Assembly (NCBI RefSeq): GCF_024171765.1
Contig: NZ_JAMTCI010000001.1
Location: forward strand, 2,218,796 to 2,282,795
Origin: Williamsia deligens
Lineage (GTDB): Bacteria; Actinomycetota; Actinomycetes; Mycobacteriales; Mycobacteriaceae
DNA length: 64,000 nucleotides
Direction of reading: 5' to 3'
A program made the position numbers and the translations under genes. Below are positions 16,831 to 25,862 of this stretch, piece by piece. Under the pieces are notes generated by a model. That model saw only the letters and a program-made list of their open reading frames with translations, had not been told where the DNA came from and made no database searches. The stretch's first letter is position 1. Each line of letters opens with the position of its first letter.

Positions 16831-18033
16831 TCAGCGCTTCTGGGCGGGCTGTCGCAGGGCGAGCATCGCGATGATGTCGCGCTGGATCTCGTTGGTGCCG
16901 CCGCCGAATGTGAGGATCAGCGACGAGCGGTGGAAGCGCTCGATGCGTCCGGCCAGCTGGGCACCCGGCGACGTGCGCCGCAGCGTCGCGGCCGGCCCGA
17001 GCACCTCCATGAGCAGCCGGTAGGCCTCGGTCGCGAACTCCGTGCCGAACACCTTGGTGGCCGACGCGTCCGCCGGCGACGGTGAACCGCCCTGGGTGGC
17101 CGTCGACGCGATGTTCCAGTTGATCAGCTTGAGGAACTCCACCTTGGCGTGCACGCGCGCCAGGTTCAGCTGCACCCACTCGGCGTCGATGACGCGGTTG
17201 CCGTCGGCCCGCTTCGTGTTCTGCGCCCACTCGACGGTCTCGCGCAGGGCCTGCTGGATCGGGGCCGCCGAGCAGAGGGCGACGCGTTCGTGGTTCAGCT
17301 GGTTGGTCACCAGCGGCCACCCGCCACCGAGCTCGCCCACCAGTGCCGACCGGGGGACACGGACGTCGGAGTAGTAGGTCGCACTGGTGTCGACGCCCGC
17401 CATCGTGTGGACCGGGGTGTAGCTGAACCCCTCCGCGGTCGTCGGCACGATGATCATCGAGATGCCCTTGTGCTTCTTGCCCCCGGGCTCCATCGACGCC
17501 GGGTCGGTGCGGCAGGCCAGCCAGATGTAGTCGGCGTACTGGATGAGGCTGGTCCACATCTTCTGCCCGTTGATGACGAAGTCGTCGCCGTCGAGCCGTG
17601 CTGTGGTGCGCAGGGCTGCGAGGTCGGTGCCCGCGCCGGGTTCGGAGTAGCCGATGGAGAAGTGCAGTTCGCCCGCGGCGATCTTCGGGAGGAAGAACGC
17701 CTTCTGCTCGTCGGTGCCGTAGTGCATGATCGTCGGCGCCACCGAGTTGATCGTCAGGAACGGCACCGGGACGCCGGCGATGGCGGCCTCGTCGGTGAAG
17801 ATCAGCTGGTCCATCATCGGACGGTTCTGGCCGCCGTACTCGGTGGGCCACCCGAGGGCGAGCCACCCGTCGGCACCCATCTGCGCGACGACCTCGCGGT
17901 AGACGTTGCCCGCCCCGACCTCGCCGGAGTCCGACGCCAACGCCGCCCGTCGCTCGGGGGTCATCAACCGCCCGAAGTAGCCGCGGAGCTCCCGACGGAG
18001 CTGCTCCTGGGACTCGGTGTAGGCGATACGCAT
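16831..18033 (-). CDS. fadE26: Acyl-CoA dehydrogenase FadE26 (ChsE4-like subunit)
   Basis: 400 residues. Features include LALGWPTEYGGQ, FSIGYSEPGAGTDLAALRTTA, NGQKMWTSLIQYADYIWLA and the C-terminal LTFGGGTNEIQRDIIAMLAL. The match to mycobacterial FadE26 (Rv3504) is close along the whole length. With FadE27 it introduces the alpha-beta double bond in steroid side-chain CoA thioesters. I chose the ATG at 18033 because GGAG lies six bases upstream and the family begins MRI-YT; in-frame starts at 18045 and 18081 exist. First gene of a fadE26-fadE27-fadD17 operon under the KstR box at 18105. Confidence 0.93.
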   Translation of the reverse strand: MRIAYTESQEQLRRELRGYFGRLMTPERRAALASDSGEVGAGNVYREVVAQMGADGWLALGWPTEYGGQNRPMMDQLIFTDEAAIAGVPVPFLTINSVAPTIMHYGTDEQKAFFLPKIAAGELHFSIGYSEPGAGTDLAALRTTARLDGDDFVINGQKMWTSLIQYADYIWLACRTDPASMEPGGKKHKGISMIIVPTTAEGFSYTPVHTMAGVDTSATYYSDVRVPRSALVGELGGGWPLVTNQLNHERVALCSAAPIQQALRETVEWAQNTKRADGNRVIDAEWVQLNLARVHAKVEFLKLINWNIASTATQGGSPSPADASATKVFGTEFATEAYRLLMEVLGPAATLRRTSPGAQLAGRIERFHRSSLILTFGGGTNEIQRDIIAMLALRQPAQKR

Positions 18034-18104
18034 TCGGGGCTCCATGAGACGATCGTTGTCAGAACTGTCCACCACCCCCATGCGCAGGTCGCATGGTCGA
18101 GTTC

Positions 18105-18118
18105 TGTAACACGTTCTA
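18105..18118. promoter_or_regulatory. KstR operator between fadE26 and fdxD
   Basis: TGTAACACGTTCTA fits TnnAACnnGTTnnA exactly. It is 71 bases from the fadE26 start and 55 bases before fdxD, so it can control both divergent transcripts. Confidence 0.88.
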
Positions 18119-18172
18119 ACGTGGATCGGTGGAGTGCGTCAACCGACGCGCCCCGGCTAGGAAGGCAGCGAC

Positions 18173-18361
18173 ATGCGTATCAAGGCTGATTTCGACCTCT
18201 GCGAGTCCAACGCCGTGTGCGTCGGGATGGCTCCGGACGTGTTCGACCTCGACGACAACGACTACCTGGTGATCCTGCAGGAGGAGGTCCCCGACGACCG
18301 CCTCGAGGAGATGCGTCAGGTGGTCGCGAACTGCCCGAAGGCCGCGCTGTCCATCGAGTGA
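18173..18361 (+). CDS. fdxD: 3Fe-4S ferredoxin FdxD
   Basis: 62 residues. Three cysteines (C10, C16 and C54 followed by Pro) in the pattern of small actinobacterial 3Fe-4S ferredoxins, with the usual fourth ligand replaced (N13 in CESNAVC). The acidic body ends CPKAALSIE. These ferredoxins feed electrons to P450s and oxygenases; in this locus CYP125 and the CYP102-like protein are candidate partners. The ATG is preceded by AGGAAGG. Position between fadE26 and hsd4A matches Rv3503c. Confidence 0.93.
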   Translation: MRIKADFDLCESNAVCVGMAPDVFDLDDNDYLVILQEEVPDDRLEEMRQVVANCPKAALSIE

Positions 18362-18423
18362 TCCCGCGCCCGGCGACCAGGGCACCCGTGAGGGGTTCGA
18401 GCCCCTTGACATCGACGCGGAAT

Positions 18424-18437
18424 TAGAACAGGTTCTA
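18424..18437. promoter_or_regulatory. KstR operator immediately before hsd4A
   Basis: TAGAACAGGTTCTA, the same sequence as at 5202, ends only three bases before the GTG of hsd4A. The transcript must therefore start inside or just after the operator and have almost no leader. This may be the main promoter for hsd4A and perhaps for the mce4 genes downstream. Confidence 0.88.
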
Positions 18438-18440
18438 CCC

Positions 18441-19331
18441 GTGCAATCTCTCGAGGGACGCGTTGCTGTCGTCACCGGTGCCGCCGCCGGTCTGGGCCGC
18501 GCCGAGGCCGTCGGACTGGCGGCGCTCGGTGCCACCGTCGTCGTGAACGATCTCGCCGGCGCGCTCGACGACAGCGACGTCGTCGACGCGATCACCGCCG
18601 CCGGCGGGAAAGCCGTCGTCGTCGCGGGTGACATCGGCGAGTCCTCCACCGCGACCGAGATCGTGCGGACCGCGGTCGAGGACCACGGCTCGCTCGACGT
18701 CCTCCTGTGCAACGCGGGCGTCGTGCGGGACCGGATGCTGTTCAACATGAGCGACGACGAGTGGGACCTCGTCGTCCGCGTGCACCTGCGCGGCCACTTC
18801 CTCCTCAACCGCAACGCCGCCGCGAACTGGCGGGCGGCGTCGAAGGCGTCCGGCGGTCCCGTCTACGGGCGGATCATCAACACCTCGTCGGAGGCGGGTC
18901 TGCTGGGCCCCGAGGGTCAGGCGAACTACGGCGCCGCCAAGGCCGGGATCACGGCCCTGACGTTGTCGGCCTCGCGCGTCCTCAGCCGCCACGGGGTCAC
19001 CGCGAACGCCATCTGTCCGCGGGCACGCACGGCGATGACCGCAGCGGTCTTCGGCGAGGCCCCCGCCGACGGCGTCGACCCGCTCTCGACCGACCACGTC
19101 GTCAGCCTGGTGCAGTACCTCGCCGGGCCCGACTCCGCGTCGGTGTCCGGACAGGTGTTCGTCGTCTACGGACCCAAGGTGATGCTCATGGCGGCGCCGA
19201 CGGTCGAGGAGACCTTCGCCGCCGACGGCGACGCATGGGATCCGGCGGCTCTGTCCGACCGTCTGACCGGCTATTTCGCCGATCGTGACCCCGCGCAGAC
19301 CTTCTCCGCCGCACGCGCGCTGGCGCAGTGA
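18441..19331 (+). CDS. hsd4A: Short-chain dehydrogenase Hsd4A
   Basis: 296 residues of the classical SDR family. NAD binding: VVTGAAAGLGRAEAVG. NNAG is replaced by CNAG. The catalytic pair is YGAAK in the run TSSEAGLLGPEGQANYGAAKAG. Hsd4A homologues in rhodococci and mycobacteria oxidise 22-hydroxy steroid side-chain CoA intermediates and also act as 17-beta-hydroxysteroid dehydrogenases. The GTG start lies directly after the KstR box. It precedes the mce4 operon as in Rv3502c-Rv3501c, separated here by 221 bases. Confidence 0.92.
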   Translation: MQSLEGRVAVVTGAAAGLGRAEAVGLAALGATVVVNDLAGALDDSDVVDAITAAGGKAVVVAGDIGESSTATEIVRTAVEDHGSLDVLLCNAGVVRDRMLFNMSDDEWDLVVRVHLRGHFLLNRNAAANWRAASKASGGPVYGRIINTSSEAGLLGPEGQANYGAAKAGITALTLSASRVLSRHGVTANAICPRARTAMTAAVFGEAPADGVDPLSTDHVVSLVQYLAGPDSASVSGQVFVVYGPKVMLMAAPTVEETFAADGDAWDPAALSDRLTGYFADRDPAQTFSAARALAQ

Positions 19332-19478
19332 GGCGGGCGGCCCTGTGTATTCCACCAACATCCACGGCAACCAATTGGACGCATGCTAAGTTCCCTTCGA
19401 CCGAGCGCCTCGGGCGGCCCGAAAGCCGTTGTCGCAGCACGTCAGCGTGGGCGGCAGGCATCGGACAGCAGGATCGGA

Positions 19479-19530
19479 CGTCGTGGGTTCGCCTCCCGGA
19501 ACGGGGCCGAACGGGTCGGGCCCCACGACG
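19479..19530 (+). promoter_or_regulatory. Stable hairpin in the leader of the mce4 operon
   Basis: CGTCGTGGG (19479-19487) can pair with CCCACGACG (19522-19530). Alternatively, inside it, GGGGCC (19503-19508) can pair with GGCCCC (19519-19524); the two structures compete for the same C-run. The hairpin ends about 11 bases before the GAGGAG ribosome site of yrbE4A. It could attenuate or time translation or separate hsd4A from mce4 expression; this is inference. The rest of 19332-19552 shows no KstR box and no gene. Confidence 0.5.
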
Positions 19531-19552
19531 CGGCAGTGTGTGAGGAGAGTCG

Positions 19553-20317
19553 GTGAGAACACGACTGGCGGCCCCGTTCAACGGCGTCGGCGACTTCGTC
19601 GGCATGGCCGTCGCCGCCGCGCGCGAACTCCCACGCCGCCCGTTCCAGGCCCGTGAGACGGTCGAGCAGTCGTGGGCCATCGCGCGTGTGTCGATGGTGC
19701 CCACCCTGCTGGTCGCGATCCCGTTCACGGTCCTCGTGAGCTTCACCCTGAACATCCTGCTGCGCGAGATCGGTGCGCAGGACCTCTCGGGAGCCGGTGC
19801 GGCCCTGGGCACGATCACCCAGATCGGCCCCATCGTGACCGTGCTCATCGTCGCGGGTGCCGGCGCCACGGCCATCTGCGCCGACCTCGGCGCGCGCACC
19901 ATCCGCGAGGAGATCGACGCGCTGCGCGTCCTGGGCATCGACCCCATCCACCGACTCGTCGTCCCCCGCGTCATCGCGTCGACGATCGTGGCGCTGCTGC
20001 TGAACAGCCTGGTGTGCACCATCGGCCTCGGTGGCGGCTTCGTGTTCTCGGTGTACCTGCAGGACGTGAACCCGGGGGCGTTCATCGCCAACCTCACCCT
20101 GCTGACGGGGCTGGGGGAGCTGATCATCTCGATGGTCAAGGCCGCGCTGTTCGGACTGTTCGCCGGCCTCGTCGGCTGCTACCGCGGGCTCACGGTGAAG
20201 GGCGGCGCCAAGGGCGTCGGCGACGCGGTCAACGAGACCGTCGTCTACTCCTTCATGGCGCTGTTCGTCGTGAACGTCGTCGTCACCGCGGTCGGTCTCA
20301 AGGCGACGGGGGGCTGA
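19553..20317 (+). CDS. yrbE4A: Mce4 transporter permease YrbE4A
   Basis: 254 residues of the MlaE/YrbE permease family with about six hydrophobic segments. The cytoplasmic EExDAL coupling motif is seen in IREEIDALRVLGIDPI. Together with YrbE4B it forms the membrane core of the Mce4 cholesterol importer, powered by an MceG-type ATPase not present here. GTG start with TGAGGAG ribosome site. First gene of a ten-gene operon ending at 30136. Confidence 0.95.
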   Translation: MRTRLAAPFNGVGDFVGMAVAAARELPRRPFQARETVEQSWAIARVSMVPTLLVAIPFTVLVSFTLNILLREIGAQDLSGAGAALGTITQIGPIVTVLIVAGAGATAICADLGARTIREEIDALRVLGIDPIHRLVVPRVIASTIVALLLNSLVCTIGLGGGFVFSVYLQDVNPGAFIANLTLLTGLGELIISMVKAALFGLFAGLVGCYRGLTVKGGAKGVGDAVNETVVYSFMALFVVNVVVTAVGLKATGG

Positions 20318-20321
20318 TCAC

Positions 20322-21170
20322 ATGGTCCTTCCGCACAGCATCAGCTTCCGCGGGTCCCGCATCGCGCAGCGGTCGACCGGTGAGTGGGACGCCCTCGGCG
20401 ACCAGGCGATGTTCTACATCGACAGCATCGTGGCGATCCCGCGTGCGCTGCGTCAGTACAAGAAGGAGACCCTGCGACTGATCGCCGAGATCAGCATGGG
20501 CTCGGGCGCGCTCGCGCTCATCGGCGGCACCGTCGTCGTGGTCGGGTTCCTCACCCTGTTCACCGGCGGCACCATCGCCGTCCAGGGCTACAGCTCGCTG
20601 TCGAACATCGGTGTCGAGGTCCTCACCGGCTTCTTCTCGGCGTTCATCAACGTGCGCATCGCGGTCCCGGTGATCGCCGGTATCGCGCTCGCCGCGACGA
20701 TCGGGGCCGGTGCGACAGCGCAGCTCGGGGCCATGCGCGTCAGCGAGGAGATCGACGCCCTGGAGTCGATGGCCATCTCGTCGATCCCGTACCTGGTGAG
20801 CACCCGCATCATCGCCGGCCTCATCGCGATCATCCCGCTCTACGCGCTCGCCTCGGTCGCGTCGTTCCTCGCCGCCCGGTTCGCGACCGTCCTGTTCTAC
20901 GGCCAGTCCTCGGGTGTGTACGACCACTACTTCTCGACGTTCCTCATACCGTCGAACATCCTGTGGTCGTTCGTGCAGGCCATCGCGATGGCGGTGGCGG
21001 TCATGATGATCCACACCTACTACGGCTACAACGCCTCCGGTGGGCCCGTCGGCGTCGGCATCGCGGTCGGCAATGCGGTGCGCGCGTCGCTCATCGTCGT
21101 CGTCGTCATCACCCTGCTCCTGTCGCTCGCCATCTACGGCGCCGACGGCGACTTCAACCTGGCCGGCTGA
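20322..21170 (+). CDS. yrbE4B: Mce4 transporter permease YrbE4B
   Basis: 282 residues, second MlaE/YrbE permease. The motif SEEIDALESMAISSIPYLVSTR is the permease-ATPase contact, and multiple hydrophobic segments are seen (around 60-85, 110-135, 165-190, 205-230, 255-275). It starts four bases after yrbE4A. It pairs with YrbE4A to move sterol across the inner membrane. Confidence 0.95.
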   Translation: MVLPHSISFRGSRIAQRSTGEWDALGDQAMFYIDSIVAIPRALRQYKKETLRLIAEISMGSGALALIGGTVVVVGFLTLFTGGTIAVQGYSSLSNIGVEVLTGFFSAFINVRIAVPVIAGIALAATIGAGATAQLGAMRVSEEIDALESMAISSIPYLVSTRIIAGLIAIIPLYALASVASFLAARFATVLFYGQSSGVYDHYFSTFLIPSNILWSFVQAIAMAVAVMMIHTYYGYNASGGPVGVGIAVGNAVRASLIVVVVITLLLSLAIYGADGDFNLAG

Positions 21171-21174
21171 CGCG

Positions 21175-22347
21175 ATGGCGACCGAACACTCCCTGACGGC
21201 ACGCCGCCTGGCCGCGGTGGTGCTCGTCGCCGCGATCGTCGCGGCGGTGACGCTGTCGGTGATGCAGTTCTTCGACGCCTTCCGCTCGACGGTCCCGGTC
21301 ACCCTCACCGCCGACCGTGCGGGGCTGGTGATGAACCCCAACGCGAAGGTGCGACTGCGCGGGGTGACGATCGGGAAGGTCGCGACGATCAGCTCGGACG
21401 GCGACCACGTCGTGCTCCACCTCGACGTCGACAGCGACCAACTGTCGCGTGTCCCGGCCGACGTGACCGCGCAGATCCGGTCCAACACCATCTTCGGGGC
21501 GAAGTCGGTGGACTTCTCGGTGCCCGCGAACTCCTCCGGGCCGAACCTGCGGTCCGGCTCCACCATCAGCGCCGACCGGGTGCAGGTCGAGCTGAACAGC
21601 GTGTTCGGCCGGCTCGTCGGCGTGCTGGCCGCCCTGCAACCGGAGAAGTTGAACGCGACGCTCGGTGCGGTCGACACCGCACTGCACGGTCGGGGACAGC
21701 AGATCGGGCAGGGACTCGCCGACCTGTCGACGACGGTCGGCGCGCTGAACCCGGCGCTGGACTCGCTGAATGCGGACTTCCGGGACACCGCCACGGTGGC
21801 CGACGTCTACGCCGACACCTTCGGTGACATCGCCCGAGCGCTCGACAACACGACGACCGTGGGGAACACGCTGCTGGACAACGCGTCCGGCCTCGACGCC
21901 CTCCTGGTGAACACCACCGGACTGGCGAACACCGTGAACTCCATCGTCGCGCCGAAGAAGCAGACGCTCATCGGTGCGTTGACGAACCTCGACCCGGTCT
22001 CGCAGCTGCTGGGGTACCAGTCGCCGGGGCTCGCGTGCTTCCTCAAGACCGCCGCCGGCGTCCTCCCCAAGGCGCTGCCCATCTTCGGCGACAAGACGGG
22101 CTACATCTCGCTCAACGCGGGACTGCTGCCGGGCAAGGAGCCGTACCGGTACCCCGAGGACCTGCCGCGGGTGAACGCGAACGGCGCGCCGACATGCGGG
22201 TACGGGCTGTCGGACTTCAACGACCCCCGGCACCCGCCGTTCTACGTCACCGACAACGCGCCGCAGCCCTACCAGCCCCGCTTCACCGCCAAGTACAACC
22301 CGGAGAAGCTGTTCCAGCTCATGTTCGGACCGGCCGCCCGTGGCTGA
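21175..22347 (+). CDS. mce4A: Mce4A, substrate-binding subunit of cholesterol importer
   Basis: 390 residues. An N-terminal membrane helix (about 10-30) is followed by the MlaD/Mce domain (VTLTADRAGLVMNPNAKVRLRGVTIGKV) and a long helical region rich in small residues, then a conserved tail with two cysteines (LACFLK and PTCGYG). Mce proteins form a hexameric periplasmic tube carrying lipid. ATG at 21175, five bases after yrbE4B. Overlaps mce4B by eight bases. Confidence 0.94.
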   Translation: MATEHSLTARRLAAVVLVAAIVAAVTLSVMQFFDAFRSTVPVTLTADRAGLVMNPNAKVRLRGVTIGKVATISSDGDHVVLHLDVDSDQLSRVPADVTAQIRSNTIFGAKSVDFSVPANSSGPNLRSGSTISADRVQVELNSVFGRLVGVLAALQPEKLNATLGAVDTALHGRGQQIGQGLADLSTTVGALNPALDSLNADFRDTATVADVYADTFGDIARALDNTTTVGNTLLDNASGLDALLVNTTGLANTVNSIVAPKKQTLIGALTNLDPVSQLLGYQSPGLACFLKTAAGVLPKALPIFGDKTGYISLNAGLLPGKEPYRYPEDLPRVNANGAPTCGYGLSDFNDPRHPPFYVTDNAPQPYQPRFTAKYNPEKLFQLMFGPAARG

Positions 22348-23413
22348 CGTCCTCAAGCAGCGGCACATCGAGTTCCGCCGCACCGCCATCAAGCTCGGCG
22401 CGTTCGGGGTGTCGATGGTGCTCGTCTTCGTCGGCCTCGTCGTCGTCTTCAGCCAGTTCCGCAGCGGGTCGACGAGCGACTACTCGGCGACGTTCACCAA
22501 CGCCTCGCAGCTCAAGTCCGGCACCAAGGTGCGCATCGCCGGCGTCGAGGTGGGCAAGGTGAGCGGGGTGTCACTCGACCGGGACAACACCGCGACCGTC
22601 GACTTCTCCGTCGACGAGCAGTACCGGCTCCCGCGGTCGGTGCACGCCAACGTCCGGTACGAGAACCTCACCGGTGACCGCTATCTCGAGCTCACCGAGG
22701 GATCGGGTGACCCCTCGGCGCTGCTCTCGTCCGGCGGCCACATCCCCGTCGGCCAGACCTCGCCCGCCCTCGACCTCGACAAGCTCCTCGGCGGGTTCAA
22801 GCCGCTCTTCAACACCCTCGCGCCGGACGAGGTGAACAAGCTCTCGAACTCGCTCATCCAGGTGTTCCAGGGCCAGGGCGCCGGACTGACCCAGCTGCTG
22901 CGCACCACCGCGTCGTTCACCGACTCCATCGCCGACCGGGATCGCCTGATCGGCAGTGTGATCACCAACCTGAACCAGGCGCTCGGTACGCTCGACGCCG
23001 ACAAGTCGGGTCTCGACACGTCCCTGGATCGCCTGCAACAGTTGGTGTCCGGTCTGGCCTCGGACAGGTCCACCATCGGGCAGGCGGTCACCGACATCTC
23101 GCAGGCGACGAACGGCCTCGCGGACCTGCTCGACACCAACCGTCCGAACCTGAAGCAGGTGGTGAGCAGCACCGGGGCGGTCGCAGGAGCGATCGACGCC
23201 GACGCGCCGTACCTGCGGGGGCTGCTCGGGCGTCTGCCCGAGGACTTCAAGAAGCTGACCAACCTCGGCAGCTACGGTGCGTGGCTGCAGATCTGGCTGT
23301 GCCGCGTCGACCTCTTCGTCACCGGACCCAACCACGAGGAGATCGTGTACCGGTCGATCAACAACTCGGGCTCGACCACCAATCCCGGGGGACGATGCGC
23401 GGTGCCGAAATGA
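22340..23413 (+). CDS. mce4B: Mce4B
   Basis: 357 residues. A membrane helix near 18-40, then the Mce domain (YSATFTNASQLKSGTKVRIAGVEVGKVSGV) and a helical region with heptad-like spacing; it ends with a cysteine-containing tail (WLCRVDLF, GGRCAVPK). It is one wall subunit of the Mce4 tube. The GTG start overlaps the end of mce4A, consistent with coupled synthesis of the six subunits. Confidence 0.94.
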   Translation: MADVLKQRHIEFRRTAIKLGAFGVSMVLVFVGLVVVFSQFRSGSTSDYSATFTNASQLKSGTKVRIAGVEVGKVSGVSLDRDNTATVDFSVDEQYRLPRSVHANVRYENLTGDRYLELTEGSGDPSALLSSGGHIPVGQTSPALDLDKLLGGFKPLFNTLAPDEVNKLSNSLIQVFQGQGAGLTQLLRTTASFTDSIADRDRLIGSVITNLNQALGTLDADKSGLDTSLDRLQQLVSGLASDRSTIGQAVTDISQATNGLADLLDTNRPNLKQVVSSTGAVAGAIDADAPYLRGLLGRLPEDFKKLTNLGSYGAWLQIWLCRVDLFVTGPNHEEIVYRSINNSGSTTNPGGRCAVPK

Positions 23414-24573
23414 CCTTCTCCACGCCCACACGCGGGACCAGCCGCGCACGCATCGGGATCATCGGCGTCGTCGTCACGGCCCTCGTCGTGATCACCGCCC
23501 TGCAGATGGACAAGCTGCCGTTCCTGTCGACGGGCAGCGTCTACACGGCCTACTTCTCCGACGCCGGCGGACTCCGCCCGGGGGACGTCGTCGTCGTGTC
23601 GGGAGTGCAGGTCGGCACCGTCAACGGGATCGCGCTGGCGCACACCGACGACGGCTCCGCGCGCGGCCGCACCGCGGCGAAGGTGTCGTTCACGATGGCC
23701 GACGGGACGATCGTCGGCACCGACAGCCAGGCGTCGATCAAGACCGAGACGGTGCTCGGTCGGCGCAACCTGACCGTCGAACCGCACGGCAGCGGTCGGC
23801 TGCGACCGGGACAGGAGATCCCGTTCCGCAACACGCTGTCGCCGTACTCGCTGACCGACGCGCTCGACGACACCACGTCGACGCTCGAGCAGACGGACAC
23901 CGGGACCCTCAACCGGGCGCTGAACACCCTGTCCGACACCTTCAGCGACACCCCGCCGCAGGTCCGGGGCGCCGTCGACGGTGTCGCGCGACTGTCGAAG
24001 TCGATCGCCGACCGCGACGACGCGCTGCGGTCCCTGCTCGGGCGGGCGAAGTCGGTGACCGACGTCGTCGCGCAACGCGGCAAGCAGATCAACACGCTCC
24101 TCGTCGACGCCAACTCCCTGCTGGGGGAGCTGCAGGCGCGGCGGATGGCGCTGGGGCAGCTCATCGTCGGCGTCAAGGACGTCGCCGCGCAGGTCAGCGG
24201 TTTCATCGCCGACAACAACGCGCAGCTGAACCCCGTGCTCACCAACCTGAACAAGGCGTTGACGGTGTTCGAGGACAACCGGGCGAACCTGAACGCCACC
24301 CTCGACCGCCTCGGGCCGTACGCGAACGTGGTCGGTGAGGCCGTGTCCAGCGGACCGTACTTCTCGTCCTACGTGGGCATCCCGACGTTCGGCGACTACA
24401 CCAACACCTTCCTGTTGCTCCTGCGGCAGAAGTACCCGGAGGCGTACAAGGCGTTCACCTACAGCGGCAACCCGCTGTTCCTGTCGAACTTCTTCCCCCG
24501 CCTGGACCAGGAGAGCGACCCCGACCGGTCCGTCCCCGTGCCCGACACCCCGCGTGACAGGGGGCAGCGATGA
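23410..24573 (+). CDS. mce4C: Mce4C
   Basis: 387 residues. Membrane helix near 14-35 and Mce domain (YTAYFSDAGGLRPGDVVVVSGVQVGTVNGI), followed by a long helical tube segment. I chose the ATG at 23410 because it overlaps the mce4B TGA as ATGA, like other junctions in the operon. An ATG at 23395 with a GGGGGA just upstream would add five residues. Part of the hexameric Mce4 channel. Confidence 0.92.
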   Translation: MTFSTPTRGTSRARIGIIGVVVTALVVITALQMDKLPFLSTGSVYTAYFSDAGGLRPGDVVVVSGVQVGTVNGIALAHTDDGSARGRTAAKVSFTMADGTIVGTDSQASIKTETVLGRRNLTVEPHGSGRLRPGQEIPFRNTLSPYSLTDALDDTTSTLEQTDTGTLNRALNTLSDTFSDTPPQVRGAVDGVARLSKSIADRDDALRSLLGRAKSVTDVVAQRGKQINTLLVDANSLLGELQARRMALGQLIVGVKDVAAQVSGFIADNNAQLNPVLTNLNKALTVFEDNRANLNATLDRLGPYANVVGEAVSSGPYFSSYVGIPTFGDYTNTFLLLLRQKYPEAYKAFTYSGNPLFLSNFFPRLDQESDPDRSVPVPDTPRDRGQR

Positions 24574-25862
24574 CCTTCAGCGTGCAGAACCTCAGCCCCG
24601 CGAACCTCGGTCGGCGTTTCTGGATCGGACTGGTCGCGACGCTCGTGATCATCGTCGTGGTGATCGCGGCCTACATGGCCTACCAGCGGGTCACCTACAA
24701 GACCTTCACCGCGTACTTCACCGAGGTGAACGGCCTCTACGCCGGTGACCCGGTCAAGGTCATCGGGGTCGACGTCGGGTCGGTCGCGTCGATCACGCCG
24801 CGGTCGGACGACGTCAAGGTCACGTTCCACGTCGACCGGGACGTGCGGGTACCGGCGAACGCGTCGGCCGTGATCGTCGCGCAGAGCCTGGTGTCCGGAC
24901 GGTTCATCCAGCTCAACCCCGTCTTCGACAGCGGCCCCGAGATGGCGGCCGGTGCGACGATCCCGATGGCCCGCACGGCGGTGCCCGTCGAGTGGGATCA
25001 GATCAAGGCGCAGTTGACGAAGCTGTCGGAGGCCGTCGGACCGGACGGCGCGGACCCGGGGTCGGTCGCGCGTCTCGTCGACACCGCCGACAAGAACCTC
25101 GACGGCAACGGCGCCGCGATCGGACGCTCGGTGCGCGAACTCTCGGCGCTGACCAAGACCCTGTCGGACAACCGAGGTGACCTGTTCTCCACCATCCGGA
25201 ACCTGCAGTCGCTCACCGACGCCCTCTCGCAGAGCCACGAGGAGATCGTCCAGTTCAACGGCCGCATCGCCTCGGTCAGTCAGGTTCTCGCCGACAACAC
25301 CCGCAATCTCGACGGCGCCCTGACCAACCTCGACGGCGCACTGGGTGACCTCAAGACCTTCATCGACACCAACGGACGTCGTCTCACCGAATCGGTTGCG
25401 CGACTGGCGGACACCACCGACATCCTCGCCCGCAAGGACGAGCAGATCCGGGGACTGCTGCACTCGGCGCCGACGCAGCTGTCGAACTTCTACAACATCT
25501 ACAACCCGATGACGGCGTCGCTGAGCGGAATCTTCGGCCTCGGGCAGTTCGGCAACCTGATCAACCTGCTGTGCGGCACCATCGCCGGCACCGATCGGCC
25601 CGGCAGTTCGCCCCAGGACGCCGAGAAGTGCGTCGACGTCCTCGGACCACTGTTGTCGACGATCTCGGTCAACTACCCACCGGCACTGGTCAACCCGGTC
25701 ACCGGCCGCAACGCACTCCCCGGCCAGGTCACCTACCAGAACGACTCGGTGGAGGCGCGGGCCAAGCAAGGCATCGTGCAGCAGGACGCCCAGACCCGAC
25801 GGGCCTACGGCGGCAACGTCGGACTGGCCAACCTGCTGGTGCCGTTCGGGGGTCAGGGATGA
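24570..25862 (+). CDS. mce4D: Mce4D
   Basis: 430 residues. N-terminal membrane helix (about 15-38), Mce domain with YFTEVNGLYAGDPVKVIGVDVGSVASI, then an extended helical region and an acidic, glycine-rich end. ATGA overlap at both ends (with mce4C and mce4E). It contributes one MCE domain and helical segment to the importer. Confidence 0.94.
   Translation: MTFSVQNLSPANLGRRFWIGLVATLVIIVVVIAAYMAYQRVTYKTFTAYFTEVNGLYAGDPVKVIGVDVGSVASITPRSDDVKVTFHVDRDVRVPANASAVIVAQSLVSGRFIQLNPVFDSGPEMAAGATIPMARTAVPVEWDQIKAQLTKLSEAVGPDGADPGSVARLVDTADKNLDGNGAAIGRSVRELSALTKTLSDNRGDLFSTIRNLQSLTDALSQSHEEIVQFNGRIASVSQVLADNTRNLDGALTNLDGALGDLKTFIDTNGRRLTESVARLADTTDILARKDEQIRGLLHSAPTQLSNFYNIYNPMTASLSGIFGLGQFGNLINLLCGTIAGTDRPGSSPQDAEKCVDVLGPLLSTISVNYPPALVNPVTGRNALPGQVTYQNDSVEARAKQGIVQQDAQTRRAYGGNVGLANLLVPFGGQG

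Noticed and set aside
19375-19396. Possible promoter TTGGAC with TAAGTT before mce4
   Set aside because: The spacing between the two hexamers is far too short for a normal promoter.
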